A stretch of 64,000 nucleotides of DNA from Chrysoperla carnea (taxonomy: Eukaryota; Arthropoda; Insecta; Neuroptera; Chrysopidae). A program made the translations under genes and the position numbers. Below the pieces are notes generated by a model. That model saw nothing but the letters and a program-made list of their open reading frames with translations, ran no database searches and was not told the DNA's origin. Where the stretch lies: contig NC_058339.1 of NCBI RefSeq assembly GCF_905475395.1, forward strand, positions 51,345,172-51,409,171. The letters run 5' to 3'. Of this stretch, positions 46,498-59,367 are shown piece by piece. The number at the start of each line of letters is the position of its first letter. The stretch's first letter is position 1.

Positions 46498-49352
46498 GGT
46501 ATTTGTTGCTTGTCTATTGAATAATCAATCCGACCCTGATTATTGTATCAGATAAGACAATCATGTAATCGTTAAACAAAATAAAATTTGTTTGTATGTT
46601 ATATATTCAATAAATGTTCCCGATTCTAAAACCCATTCCCGAAATATTACTGAAATAATATTAATAAACTATATAGTATTATATTTATATTTTGTTACAA
46701 ATTAATAGTCACTTTATGAAAATAAAATAACTAATTTGAAAATAATCTTTTATATTTTGAAGTGTTTTTTGTATATTAATTTGAAAATAATCCGTTTTGA
46801 TATCGATAAGTTTTATACCCGATATAAGTGGGTCAGTGATTTTTCTAAGGTCGATTTATAAATTCTTTATATAAAACAATAAAAAAATGGAACAAAGCAC
46901 TTCAAAATACTAATTCTCACGAAGTGCACTCAACCTTTAACTTGTTAAATATCGATTACTGTTGTATTTTAATTAATAATATTTTTTTCATCGAATAATT
47001 ATTTTCAAACATATGTTTCAAGTTTGAAGATGAGTTCGAGTTTCGAAAATATTAAAATACAAACATATTTTAAAGCTGTATAAATGAGATAGAAGTAATT
47101 CGAGCTAAAATTATTTGTATGTTTTAATGAATATTTTAATTACTTATTTGGTATGGAATTATGAAAACTATTGAAAGCTTCATTAACAAACCATTTTGTA
47201 ATAGCCTTGAAGTGGTAAGACAAGCAAACTTATGCGATAATTCACGGGGTTCAAAGTCCAGGATTTATGATGACATAAATTTAACACGTTTTATAAATTA
47301 ATACTTATATTAATTTTGGTCCTGGAATTATAAAACTTTAGAAAACTTGAGATTACATACACGTGGGGGAATACCCCACGTATCACAAGTTCTAGCGTGA
47401 GGAACACTTCCGAACCACAAACAAGGTTTTGGGTAGCGTTCCATTATTAAAAAAAATTATCATATTTTTGGCCTCAATTTGAAGTTGATGAAAGTTCGAT
47501 TAAATAATTTAAAATTAATTTCTCAAACAACCTGTTCATGATAGATCCAGTTCATTGGTACCAGGAAAATTAAGATTTTGCATTGTGTGAAAGGAATATT
47601 GATATTGCACTTTCATTTCTGAAGGTTAGTTAATAATTTACTAACGGTAATTAAACCGTGAATATCTGTATATCGTGAATATTTTAATATTCAATTTAAT
47701 TTAGTTTGAACCAGATTATTAATAAGTAATTAATAATTAATTAATGATATGTATATATTGAAAATGATTTCATTTTATTGAAATATTGCAAAATATGTAT
47801 TATTGGCTCTCGTGTTAATGAACTTATAAGATTTTTAAACTTTGAAATTCTAAAATCGAAAGTTGAGATTAGTCGATATTTTTTGCTTAAAAATATTTAC
47901 AATTATTGAATCGCGAAATATTTATAAGAAATTGAATTTTTGTCGACTTTTTGTGTTAATAATAATAATTATAGTGTTTTGTTAATAATTATTGCCTACA
48001 ATTGTAGTTAATTATTATTTAATTAGCAATGATTGATAATTGTTGTTATAAAAACCAGGGGGTGTTTTGATTACTGGTATTGTAAAAAAAAAATCCATGA
48101 TAAATAAAATAAAACATTTCATAATTACGAACTCTGTCCTACGAACTTCTGCTGGTTCAAAAGAATGCAAAAAGCTCGGTTAGCAGAAATAACTATGCAA
48201 AACATTGCATATGAAATAGAAGAAAGCTCGATGTATGGATCTGGGATCGCCGATTATTTCAAAGTGAGAAATATTATAATTATCTGAGTTACTCTGCCGG
48301 AATTTTCTCTCGAACTTAAAACGCGTTTTTCTTGAAACTACATTTTTCGAGGTGGTTGACATGATATCTCTATTCGACCGATTCCTTTGAAATTTGGTGG
48401 AAATCTTCTTCTCTATCCTCTGAACCTTGGTTTTAATGTTTATATTTTATATTTTTAGTATTTTTTTAACAAATTATTTTATTATTAATTAATTACTTTT
48501 TACGTAGGTAATAATTGCATAATTTTCTGTTAGATAATTAGACAGGTGGGGAGAGGAAGATCTTATTAAAAGAACTTAGTTTTACACAATAATTACTATT
48601 TGTAGTGGAAATTTATTAAAATTGATAAATTTATAAAAATTGAAGTGTAAAACCGAGTATGCGGATCAAACTGGTTACTAATTGATCTCAGTGATTAGTA
48701 CTTTATTCGGTCCAATATCATTTGGAATTACTATATCATTTCGAGCTAATTTAAACGCCACTGTTTTATGCTTGTTCGTTCTGATTATACAATGCTTTGG
48801 AAATCAACTTTGATGAAATGTTAATCGATATTGACTGTGTTTTAAAGATAAGCATATCATATAATCTAAATTAGGTAAATACATATTTCGATTAAGCATT
48901 TTTTACAGTATATTTCAAAGTTAATTTCATGCCCAAAATGTGAACGATAAGTTGGTTATGCGATATTTCGTTCAATTTGAATTGGAGGCAAAATCGGATC
49001 AACCAGGTGGGACAAAATTGAGGTATTGAAATACATAGTAAAACGTGCTAAATCGAAAAATTACCCTACTTTTGATCAGTTGATATTTTTTATCAAAAAT
49101 CGAATATCTTTAAAACTCCGACTTTTGTTCTAAATAATGTTCAGAACCTTTTCTATTCACTTTTTGTTTTTTTGCCTTTAAATGGATACACGCGATTTCA
49201 TCCTATGGGTGGAATAAAACCGAGTTTTATGGTTACTTTTTGAGGAGATGGTTTATTTTAAGCTGCAACCGAGCTAGTATCATAATGTTGAATATATAAA
49301 ATACGTGAAAAAACATGAATTTGTAAAATTTTTGATCTTTGAAAATAATCTA
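46498..49352. other. Gene-poor AT-rich region
   Basis: No coding exon recognised. It contains a SINE-like unit at about 47202-47300 and a short perfect hairpin (ACGTGGGG, 5-nt loop, CCCCACGT) near 47361-47381. The rest shows only AT-rich and simple sequence. Confidence 0.5.
47202..47300 (+). repeat. tRNA-like SINE candidate
   Basis: TAGCCTTGAAGTGG at 47202-47215 resembles an A box and GGTTCAAAGTCC at about 47248-47259 resembles a B box, with tRNA-like spacing. The head is followed by an AT-rich tail. No full cloverleaf. Confidence 0.4.
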
Positions 49353-49860
49353 TGCAGGGGAAGGTGGGAACTGTTCAAATTTTTAGAACTATTCAATATT
49401 TCTCAAAAGGGATCGTTTTGACCGACCTTGTAAGGATAGTGGGTAAAATGATCCCATTGCATTTTTTATCAAACAGTTCACATAAAATAAAACTAACTGT
49501 TCTTTTACATTGCATCAACGATTAGTATGAAAACAAAAATCACTGGTAAATTCATCTAAATGAACACATCCAACGCCCGTTACATGATGGGGCATCATTT
49601 TATCTATTATAATTTTACACACAAAATAGGGAACATTTTAGCCTATATAAAGGGGACCATTTTATCCTTAAAGACATATTTGAATTTCGTCATAAAAATT
49701 TACCTTAAAATTTATTATACGACTATGAAAATGTGTTGTGATATTATTAAAAGTCGACAAGAGCCAACAGTAAAAACAGCCAGCCGGCAAAAACCAATAC
49801 CAAAAAAGAAATTTTACGTTGAAATTTTGAGTATCCGGTTATACCTTACTTTCCCCTACA
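49353..49860. mobile_element. Candidate terminal-inverted-repeat DNA element
   Basis: The ends TGCAGGGGAAGGTGGG and, inverted, TGTAGGGGAAAGTAAGG form imperfect terminal repeats. Inside, a motif like GGGRNCATTTTAKCC recurs in either orientation near 49440, 49589, 49628 and 49653. The 111-codon frame at 49560-49895 shows no family that I know. The target duplication is unclear, so the class is undecided. Confidence 0.45.
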
Positions 49861-51239
49861 CAATAACATTACTAATTGTAGTGCAAATTTATTAAAATTG
49901 ATTACCTAATCATATGCAAATCATAATAACCTTTTGTATTCTAGAGGATTAAGTTTTATACAATAATTACTAATTAAAACTAAATAAGTATAGGTACTTT
50001 TATTTTGTGATATAAAGGATTATAGATTATAAAGGATTTAAAGGCATTAAATTTCGAGTAAATGGTTTGAAATTGGTACCAATATAAATATTTATTATCT
50101 TAATTAAGTGGTCTGAAGTATTAATTTAAATCATTTAAATTTAAATAAATATAATAATAATACCCGTGAAATAATAAAATGCATAGTTGTGTGTCTTTTA
50201 CTTATTTAAATATTTTAATAATAATATCCTTTTATTATTATCAATTTAAATTAAGTAAAGATTACACAATAAGTATGTGATCTATCTCATTTACATACGC
50301 ACTTTTTAGGGTCCATTCACGAATGTCAAGAACCTTTTAAAACATTGTGCAATCAATTTCAACTAAGACGGTTCTATACACATTTTTCAATGTCGTGAAA
50401 ATTTAGAAAATTTATTTGATTGGCGTGAAATTTTATAATTTTTTTAAGAATCCTCTTTTAAGAATTTATAATGAAAAGCGGTTTTCCAGATTAGAATGGT
50501 TAAAGTTACATTTGAATTTCAAGCACTGCGATTATAATTATTTAGCCTACGACATTTCGAAAACCAAGGCAGATACGAGAAATTTTATTGTTATTTTTCG
50601 TCTACAATTATGAAATTCTGTAAATTTTCCTTCGGAAATTGGCGATTTGTATAGAAATTTTTCTGGCAACACTGGTAATTAAAAACTGCAATAATAAACC
50701 GGTTATAATAAATATTCGCATATTACTCAACAATTTCAATACAATTAGGTATTTATTTATCACCAGCGGTTTTGATCACTATCTGGATCATATATTTATA
50801 ATTTGTCAAAAAATTAACTAATCTGTATCTAATCTATTACAAAATCAAGTTCTAATTTCCGTAAACAAATAAACAAAAATTTATTTATATTAAAATTTTT
50901 TAGATGTATTTCATACTAACAGAATGTTGACAATAAAATAGAAACTAGGTTATTGTATAATCAGAATGGACGAAAATAAAATATTTAAAATTGCGATACT
51001 TTAAGTACCTATATTTTCTACACAGAGAAATAATAGTCTGAGTGCCCGTAAGCACAAATTTTCACTGACACACAAAAATTCTTTTGTGAATTAATTATGT
51101 TTAGCACAACAACTTTTCTCTTTACGAAAATTTTTGTAAGTTTTCGTTCTCTTTTACAGGGTTTAGATAATTTTGATTGCTTGGATAATCCCTAAATTGA
51201 CGACTAATGATTTTTGTGTTTGATTCAATTATCTTCTTG
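49861..51239. other. AT-rich intergenic sequence with a partial fold-back repeat
   Basis: No gene. It includes the fold-back arm copy at 50366-50535; the remainder is featureless AT-rich sequence. Confidence 0.5.
50366..50535 (+). repeat. Third copy of the 9553-10090 fold-back arm
   Basis: It shares AGACGGTTCTATACACATTT, TTGATTGGCGTGAAA, TTTTCCAGATTA-GAATGG and TTGAATTTCAAGCACTGC with the left arm at 9553. Only one arm is present here. Confidence 0.85.
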
Positions 51240-51990
51240 TGGGTTAGGTTAGGTTAGAGTTTCTGTCCTGGAGTGGGACACACTTAGACCATAGGGTCCG
51301 TTGTGATACCAAAAAATGGTTGGCCCATCCCCGGCCACTACTCCATGAACCATTTGGAGCTGTTTAAGAACAGCAGGAGAGAGGCTGGCTGAAGTAAGTC
51401 CATCCCTTCATGACAAGACCTGGGCAGTGACAGAGAAGATGAGACATTGTCTCCTTCTCCTCACCAGTGTGACAGCTCCTGCAGTAGTCGTGATACACTG
51501 CCAGGCCCAGGCGTTCAGCATGCCCAACTAGTGTTCTGTAATAGCCGCAACAACTTTGCGAACAGAGGCCCTTGGAAGTGATATAAGATTTTCGGAACGC
51601 CTGCCATTGTACTCAGACCATATTTGTCTTGTAGTACCACAAGTACGTTCTTCCCTCCATCTAAGATTGGCTCTTTTTAAGATATCCTCTTTGAGGAGCA
51701 ACTTTCAGTTCACAAATGGAACTCCCGGATATTTATTGATGCTCGTGCCCGGTAGCATTGTGCCATTTCTGGCAAGCTAGCCGGCTTCGTAATTTCCTGG
51801 AATGTCCCTGTGCCCCAGTACCCATACCAGGTTTACATTCATTTGTTCCGCCAGCTTATTTAAGGACGTACGACAGTCCTGTGCTACCTTTGTCGCTAGA
51901 TAGACTGAGCTGGAGGATTTAAGAGCTGATTGGCTGTCAGTGAAGATTGTATTGTCCCTGCACCAAGAATAGTTTTCCCTACGAGAAATT
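51240..51990 (-). mobile_element. Non-LTR retrotransposon 3' remnant with RNase H domain
   Basis: The minus-strand frame from about 51990 to 51550 encodes an RNase H1-type domain of the kind found at the end of R1/I/jockey-like non-LTR ORF2. FTDSQSALKSSSS carries the catalytic Asp of the DSQ motif, and WVLGHRDIPGNYEA carries the conserved GHxxIxGNxxAD site. In-frame stops interrupt it just after GNYEA and again near the domain end, so it is dead. Downstream on that strand is a GC-richer 3' region that ends at 51243-51257 in a short CCTAA-type repeat (TTAGG on +). The 5' part of the element is missing. Open frame 51556-51780 on + is the antisense shadow. Confidence 0.85.
51243..51257 (+). repeat. 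Short (TTAGG)n tract at retroelement 3' end
   Basis: GGTTAGGTTAGGTTAG, three units of the canonical insect telomere repeat, lies at the 3' tail of the RNase H element. Too short to be a telomere. Confidence 0.8.
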
Positions 51991-54000
51991 TCGAAGAGAA
52001 AAGTTGTTATTGACTAAGTATATTTTAGTGATACGATAATGTCTAGAAATGAATTTATCAATGACCATGTAATGCTAACTGGTACCCACACTATAAAATC
52101 GTGATGTGAAAACATTTCGAATCAAGTTCAAACGCCTTACGTATCTATTAATACATTAAGCGATTATTAACCTATTTAATTTTCTTGATGATAAATATTA
52201 TTGAATTCTTATTACAGAAATAGGTATAGTTGTTTTTATGAGTAACAACAATTTTCTACAAAATGAAATTATTTTTATAAAACAATTTAGAATTTTGCGT
52301 TTAAAATCTTTTATTACTTAGATAGTAGATAAGTCTTAAATAGTAATAGTATACGTATTTCTCAAATGTAAAATAGAAAACAGTTTTTGAAGTTTTCGTA
52401 AAAATTATCTATTTGAGACAAGTGTCTCGAAATCACAATATTTTCATGGAAAAATTATAAAATTATGGGATTTTATGAAAAAGAAGAAGGCTGTGATCTC
52501 AAAACAATTGTAGCAAATAAATAATTGTTACGAAAAATTTATTTCACATACTAGAGTGATACCCACCCGCTTCGCTGCGTTTAAAAGTAAAGATTGATAA
52601 AGATTACTCTCTCGCTTATCCCCTTTCTATAACACTCGAAATAATGGTAAGGATTGTTTTACACAGGTAAAGTATATGTTTGGTTTTCTATTTTTTTAAA
52701 TGTATAATAGTCGTAATTATTCATTGTATATCAGCACTTGCATAGCATAGGCAATTTGATTCATAGAAAAATTTATCCCAGGATGGTCTAAAAAAAGTCA
52801 AGTGGGTATTGTCAAATTTTTCAGACTATATTTGGGTTTATCGTGTGTGTCCAAATGGTCCTAAATATGACCCTAATTACATAATTAATCAATTAAAATT
52901 AAAATAAAATTTGCCTGCGTCTAGCGTTAATTATTTTTAGTAACTATACGCTTATTAAATTATTGTTAAAATATGATTAGCATATCTGTATAAAATACAC
53001 CTTCAACAAATAATTACTGCAAGGACCAATACTCAAATCAAAACGTTATAAGTGGGTATTAAAATAATTTTTAATTACTTATACATACAATGTTGAAAAA
53101 GCGAGCTTATCGAGCGAGCTATGAAATAGTACTATCTCCACTTTCTATCTCAATATTTAAAAAAATTAACTTAAATTTGAAAAAAAAAATGCCATTTTAA
53201 TATTGAGTTATTAAAATTGAATAATATTTATTATTTTTACCCTGTTTTAACTCGTAGTGTCTGTGTGTCTTCCAAAAAAACTTTGAGTTGATTCTCAAGC
53301 CTTTTTCCGTGATCCAATTGAGCTGGAACTTTGCAGGCAATCGACTCGACTTTCATTAAAACCAATAATAATTTTCGTTTAAAAAAAAATTTAATTACAG
53401 TATAATTTTGGATTTTTCGAAATTTTGAGGGTAAGGAGGGTATATAATAAAACTTTGATTTTATGGTTTTTACTTTTATAGATTTTGTTGACTATGTACA
53501 CTAAGTACAATAAACGTATTTTTCGAATAATTTAGTCAAAATTTGTTTACTGAGTGGTTTACCGCAGGTAGTCCATAACAGACGTTTTGCAAGGTTTTGT
53601 CGAATTATCGAATTTGTCGCACTATAGAGAAGGTACTGCCACAAACCACCTGTATAGTCCGGAACTTTTTGAAAAAGAATACCTTGTATTCCAACAAATT
53701 ACAAAAGTGGTAAAATTTCAATCATTTTCTAATTTCATTCTCGAAAAATTCACGTATTTATAATAAATCTTGCCTTGTTAATAACCGTTATAGTTATATG
53801 TCGGACTACAAGGGATGCCGCAATAGACAAGGGCCTGATTACCGCAGGTATACTGATAAAATATTTGATAAAATTTAGTCTAGTATGGACAAAATCTAAA
53901 TATGGACTAAAATGGGTAAAATCAATATATTAATAATATTTTTTTTAAATAAAATTTTTCAGATCTACCCTCTATTTTTCTTTATCTAAACCATTCTTTA
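51991..54000. other. Gene-free region with transposon-end-like fragments
   Basis: No coding gene. ACCCGCTTCGCTGCGTTTAA at about 52565 and the related GCCCAGCGAAGCTGCGTGG at 57572 resemble common transposon-end sequence, but have no defined boundaries. GTTTACCGCAGGTA-like words recur at about 53568 and 53840. Confidence 0.4.
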
Positions 54001-54545
54001 AACAAAAATAACTATTAATTTTCCTTCGTTAAGTTGATAGTTTCCAAGTTTATGAATCCTGAATTCTAATAATAAAAACCACACTTTAGCATTGAGACGG
54101 AAACTATTATTTTTCCTTAGTAATAAATTAACAGATTTTACATTCATAAATCAAGTAAAACGGCCCTTCATACATAAATTGCACTATTCTTTAATTAATT
54201 TAGTTTTCTGCATATTCTGAATTATCAGTGGAATAAATAAAATTTTATCTAAAATAAATATGATTTCAAAATAAATATTCTTTCCCTAATCTTGAAGTAG
54301 GTCCATAGCACCAAAATAATTATTTCAAAACTTGTTTTGATGCGTTTTCAAGGATTAGTAAAATAGTTAAAGAATGGTGTAATTTATTTATCAATGGGGA
54401 CTTTATACCTGATTTATGATTGTCAAATCTGCTAATTTTATTACTAAGGAAAAATAATAGTTTTCCTCTCAATGCCAAATTGTGGTTTTTATTATTAGAA
54501 TTAATAACCTTCGAAGGAAAATTAATATTTTTTGTTAAAAACAGT
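54001..54545. repeat. Large inverted repeat 1
   Basis: The left arm, about 54001-54195, mirrors the right arm, about 54367-54545, with a spacer of about 170 bp. Matching blocks include TTAATTTTCCTTCG, TCTAATAATAAAAACCACA, AACTATTATTTTTCCTTAGT and CACTATTCTTTAA and their complements. No coding content. Confidence 0.8.
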
Positions 54546-54764
54546 CTAATTAATATTTGCTAAGAAAAATAGAGTGTAAAATAGAGTGAGGTCATCAAAA
54601 TACAAAAAAAAATATTTTGTTCCATCACACGCAAACATATTATTCCAAAAAGGCAATTTTAATTGTTTTATTTTTATAAAAGAATTACATATTTTCATTT
54701 GAATAATATATTTATCTATATTTCTTTGGGGTAGTATATCCTAACGAATAAAATTTTTTTAGAT

Positions 54765-55165
54765 AATATCTTTTTATAGTACAATTGAAGATGCTCGCAT
54801 TTTGCTAAAACCTCATGGAATGTGATTCTTAGGTGTCAATAATATCATTAGTAACGCATGAGTTAGTGGCTCAAATGCTTCTATTTGTTAATAAACAATA
54901 AATTGTTAATTCAATGGAACGGTTAACATTAAAATTGACTTACAAAATTAATAAATAGGCAACTTGAATTACGTATACGTTATACATGTAAAATAATTTT
55001 TTATTAACAAATAGAAACATTTGCTTCACTAACTCATGCGTTAATAATGATATTTGACACCTAAGAAACACATTCCATGAGGTTTTAGCAAAATGCGAGC
55101 GGTTTCTTTCATTTTCCATTTCTAGCAGCTTTTACTGTACTATTAGAAGTGTATTTTTGAGATAT
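54765..55165. repeat. Large inverted repeat 2
   Basis: The left arm (about 54765-54895) contains CTCGCATTTTGCTAAAACCT, CATGGAATGTG, TTAGGTGTCAATA, ACGCATGAGTTAGTG and TTCTATTTGTTAATAA. The right arm (about 55000-55165) contains the inverse. About 100 bp separate the arms. Independent in sequence from inverted repeat 1, although only 220 bp away. Confidence 0.82.
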
Positions 55166-56968
55166 AAAAGGATATTGTATATTGGAGAAACGATGAATAT
55201 AATACTTATTGCAAAATTATTGCTCAAAATATTATTGATCAACCTGTATTATAATTTTTTTTTAAACAAAATAATTTAGAAAAATTTTGCAACGAAAATA
55301 TATTCATATATTATGGGATTTCCCTAACAAAATTTGTATTTCCCTTTTAAAAACTATTTCAAACACTTGGCAAATTATTTTATAATATTTTCTGTTTAAG
55401 AATTCAGGTATTTTTCCAATAAGTTCAACAGACCAGGGAATTTTTTTTTGTAACTTTTGTCTACATAAATAATAAAAGGTTATTATTGTATTACAATTTA
55501 GCTAAAATTGGAATAATAATTTTCAATTATCATTGATATGAATAATATGAATTACTTATATTATCGTGTTATTAGTTTAAACAAAACAAGATTTTATTTA
55601 AGTATTTAATTTAAATTATAATTTATGTTGAATTTGCGGTTTTTCATATATTAAAGGACCTCTATTGTATAAAACGCCTTTTAAAAGTGAAATTTGATTT
55701 AGAAAATTTTATATTAAAATTAAAATCATAAATTAAAAATAATAGATTTTTTTTTTAAAATCAACTGCAAAACCTATATATAGGCACATATAAAAGTAAA
55801 ATATACGTTTTAGGTCTAAGGCCCACGCCAAAAACACTTTGTGATTATCATACTTTGATACCTTGTTTCTTGGTGGGCAAAATCTGATCTTCAAGTATAT
55901 CAAGGGTAGAAGTTTGTCCGGGTAAATAAAAATATTTCGGGCCCCGTGAAGGGTGACCCATTTACGAAAATCGAAGAAGGGTGACCCAAAAGTTTGTGAT
56001 ACTTTTACATAAATGGTTTTGAAGATACCACGCAGACAGGCTAACGACAACAAAACATCAAATTTAAATAAATAGAACGCAAGATATGGGTCAAAAAACG
56101 CAAAAAATTATTTTCCAAGAAGGCAGCGAAAGGGTTAATTCCGAATACACAAAATCAACTCCTCCAAACAACACTCTATCGAATAAATTAATAAAAAAAT
56201 TTAGTGTCAAAAACTTTTGGGCCAGTCCGTATCTGCACTGGCTTATACTAATCATTTTTGGCATCGGTGATTTTGAACTGGTTATTATAGCACCGGATAT
56301 TTTAACCGGTTTTATTTTGCTATCGGTTATTTAGAAGGCCACACGATCTTGGCTTTAATGTTTATTTCTTTGTTTTATAGTGAATAAAAATTATCTATTA
56401 TACTTTTCACATTTTCATAAAAAAAATGCAATATTACTAAAAGTCACGTATTTAAAAGTGCTATCACATGCGGATAACGTATGTAATATTAAATAATTTT
56501 CACAGCAACGTGTTTTTGCATAATATAGTTGATAAAACTTAACGATTAAATTTTCTACCAATTTTAAATATCTATAGAGCAATTATGAAGCAATGAATCG
56601 GCTAATATGAACGCCAAAAAACCTCTATAAACACATTATATGTTAACGGTCCCATTTCGGACGGAAATGTAAATTTTTAAAAAATTTACCAATATTACAA
56701 GGTAAAAATTAGTTTCTTCGATCAATTTCACGTTTATATGTGCATAACTATGAAATTAATTCATAAAATTTAGTAATATCTATATTATTTTACATGTATT
56801 GTCTAAAATGAAACAAGATAATTAATTAAACGGTTTATTGTAAATATTTATTATAACTAAAACAACTTAGCTATTTCAATCCGAATAAATCACACCCGAG
56901 ACGGAGGTAGACTTCAAATCAAGGCGGGGGTAGACTAGTGTAGCTACTTTGATCCGCATTTACCATTT
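55166..56968. other. Gene-free region
   Basis: AT-rich apart from a patch at 55800-56060. The 106-codon minus-strand frame at 55733-56053 and the + frame 56086-56334 show no family that I recognise and no splice context. I leave them unassigned. Confidence 0.4.
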
Positions 56969-57345
56969 AATCGGACATCGGATTCGTAATCAGCGGCCAA
57001 AAATATCCGCTACAGCAAAGTTTGGACGGTAAATACTTAGTTTGCCGTTTTTGTACCAAAAAATTGAAATTCTTAGCAAAAAATGGCACGGTTTTGGAAT
57101 ACTTGACAGAATCCGTTAATCTGACATCAGATTCGTAATCAGAGACCAAAAATACCTCCTAGATAACAGTTTGGACGATAAATACTTAATTTTCCATTTT
57201 TGTACCAAAAAGTGGAATTTCAGGTCAAGATGGCAGGATTTTTAATATGTTTTTTTTTTTAATACGTGAGATACTTCGTATAATCTGACATAGGATTCGT
57301 ATTCAGAGACCAAAAATACCTATAAGATGACAATTTTAAGCCAAA
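56969..57345. repeat. Tandem repeat, 2.4 units of about 150-165 bp
   Basis: Units begin AATCGGACATCGGATTCGTA (56969), AATCTGACATCAGATTCGTA (57118) and AATCTGACATAGGATTCGTA (57282). Each continues with TTCAG/ATCAG-G-CCAAAAATA. Units 1 and 2 also share AGTTTGGACG-TAAATACTTA, and TTTTTGTACCAAAAA follows. The frame 56967-57149 on minus is within unit 1. Confidence 0.88.
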
Positions 57346-58101
57346 ATAAGCATTTCAAAAAAATTTGGGCCACATATGTTTCCCGCTGAGGCCATATGCC
57401 CCTTTCTGAGTAGGTTAAATTGGCTGAATGCGCCTTGGGGTGGGATCCTATAAACACGATACAAAAGGTTTCATTATAATCGGTGCTGTTTTCCCACTGT
57501 AGCTCTTTCGACACTTTTTTCTGGCTTATTATATGTATTATGTTTTTCCCACTATTGATTATATTGCTTTGCCCAGCGAAGCTGCGTGGATTATAAATTG
57601 CCATAACATGCTCTAAAAAGATTTATGATACCTAATACAAAACTCATTTGAGTTTAAAGCTATTTCATTTTAAATGAAAAATCATTTATAATAAAATACG
57701 ATTTCCCTCAGATTTATATCATGTTTAAGCCTTTAGATCTTTAGCAATTAAAGATATTAAAATTGGTACGGGTATGGCAAAAAAAAACTAATTACAAAAA
57801 CAAACAAATTAATAAAATAACACGGATATGTAAATTATTATCCAAGACATAAACTTTTCTTAGCATGGTAGGTTAGGTAAAGATAAACCTTGAATTTAGT
57901 GTTAAACCTTGAAGATATTGAGACACTAACACTATCTATTCAAAATATCGCAGACAATATTAAAGGTCATTCATATTTATATAATTATTGCAAAAAATAT
58001 TTTGCCTATATATATACACCGGATGATTATTTATTTAAAAAATCTAAGCGCTTATATTTTGAAAAACGCGAAAAGACGTATAGGTTCATTTTTAGGGGGA
58101 G
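57346..58101. other. Non-coding sequence, repeat-derived in part
   Basis: The minus-strand frame 57320-57604 overlaps GC-richer, transposon-like sequence (GCCCAGCGAAGCTGCGTGG). No known protein is recognised. Downstream is AT-rich. Confidence 0.4.
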
Positions 58102-58298
58102 AAAATACATATACTATAAAATTTGCGCATAATTTGCGCTCTCACGGGTAAACAGTGACGTTAACGAAAAAATGTTTCAATCAAAAGTTGTTTATTTTTT
58201 TATAAGAAACATTTTTTACATTCAAACTTTTGTTCTATCTCTAACAGTTTACAAGATGGGTCCTACGGTCCCGAAACCAAATTGACCTATGTTGCTAA
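58102..58298 (-). repeat. Dispersed repeat, truncated copy 3
   Basis: It matches the 3' half of 16008-16597, inverted: ACTATAAAATTTGCGC, TTTGCGCTCTCACGGGTAAA, CAGTGACGTTAACG, CAAACTTTTGTTCTATCTCT. Neither terminal repeat is retained. Confidence 0.8.
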
Positions 58299-59367
58299 AT
58301 ACCCTGTACATGTTTGGGTATCTCTATTTGAAATGAGGGTCTAAATATTAAAATGATTAAAAAATAATAAAGTTATACAATATCGATAAATTTATTTTCA
58401 TACAAAATTTTGCTTCTACTTAAGATTATAATATTACGGATAAACAAATTAAAATTAATTTTGTGATTGAATCAGGTGAATTTAATTCTACGTTTGCATT
58501 AAATTTGTTTCTTTCCAGCCATCAGTTATTACATATTTTCATTTATTTAATCTGCTTACAAATTATTAAGAATTAAAAAATTGATATAATTTCAAAACCT
58601 TGAAAATAATTAATAAATGAATTATGATTATTATTTGTATTTAGATACATTTTAAAAATATTTTTCCTGTTTTATATTATAATTAATTTTTTTCACAATA
58701 TTGTTAAATTCAATCATCTAAAAAAATAATATTAAAAGAAAAACAATCAAACTTTTATTGTAATAATTAAATTTAATAATATTTAATTAGATTATTCTTT
58801 TAATAACAATTAATTGCTAAAAATTGAAGGTTGAAAATTAATCTCAAAGCATAATCTTTGAAAAATAATATTTAACTGCCCAGAAGCAACCAAAGTACGA
58901 TTTACTTATCAAGCATGTTATTCATTGCCTAAGTTTCAAAGATGGATTGGATTGGCTATATGTTCGATTGATTAAGACAGCTCAATCGATAAATGGCGTT
59001 TCTGTATTTAATAAAAAAAAAGGAAGATTTTTTACCGTCTGTGGAATGAGATAATAAAAATTAAAATGTGCATAATAATTAATATGCACATATGCAAATT
59101 GTACCGAGTATGAAAAAGTAGTTACTTTTGTATATATCTCGATTTTTTTTCTTCAAAACAACGAATTGAAACATTGTGACGAATTTTTTGGTCTTGTTAA
59201 AAGATAAACAAAAACTTAAATTAAATAAAAGTAAATTTGCAGTTGTGTATGTGTATTGAGTACATGTATAGATACAATGTCTTAGTATTGGATACTGTTG
59301 TCACAAATAGTGCACGAATATAGGAGCATTTTCTACGGATTTTCTTATAAGCTCACAAGCTTTTATT

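Noticed and set aside
46251-46520. Open frames on both strands
   Set aside because: They overlap a clear 28S rRNA fragment; not proteins.
51243-51257. Telomere or internal telomere tract
   Set aside because: Only three TTAGG units, and they coincide with a retroelement 3' end.
55733-56053. 106-codon minus-strand frame with a WVTLHGARNIF stretch
   Set aside because: No family recognised, no splice or promoter context, inside a repeat-rich desert; left unassigned.
56969-57345. CRISPR-like array
   Set aside because: Repeat unit is about 150 bp with no constant short repeats and unique spacers, and the genome is eukaryotic.
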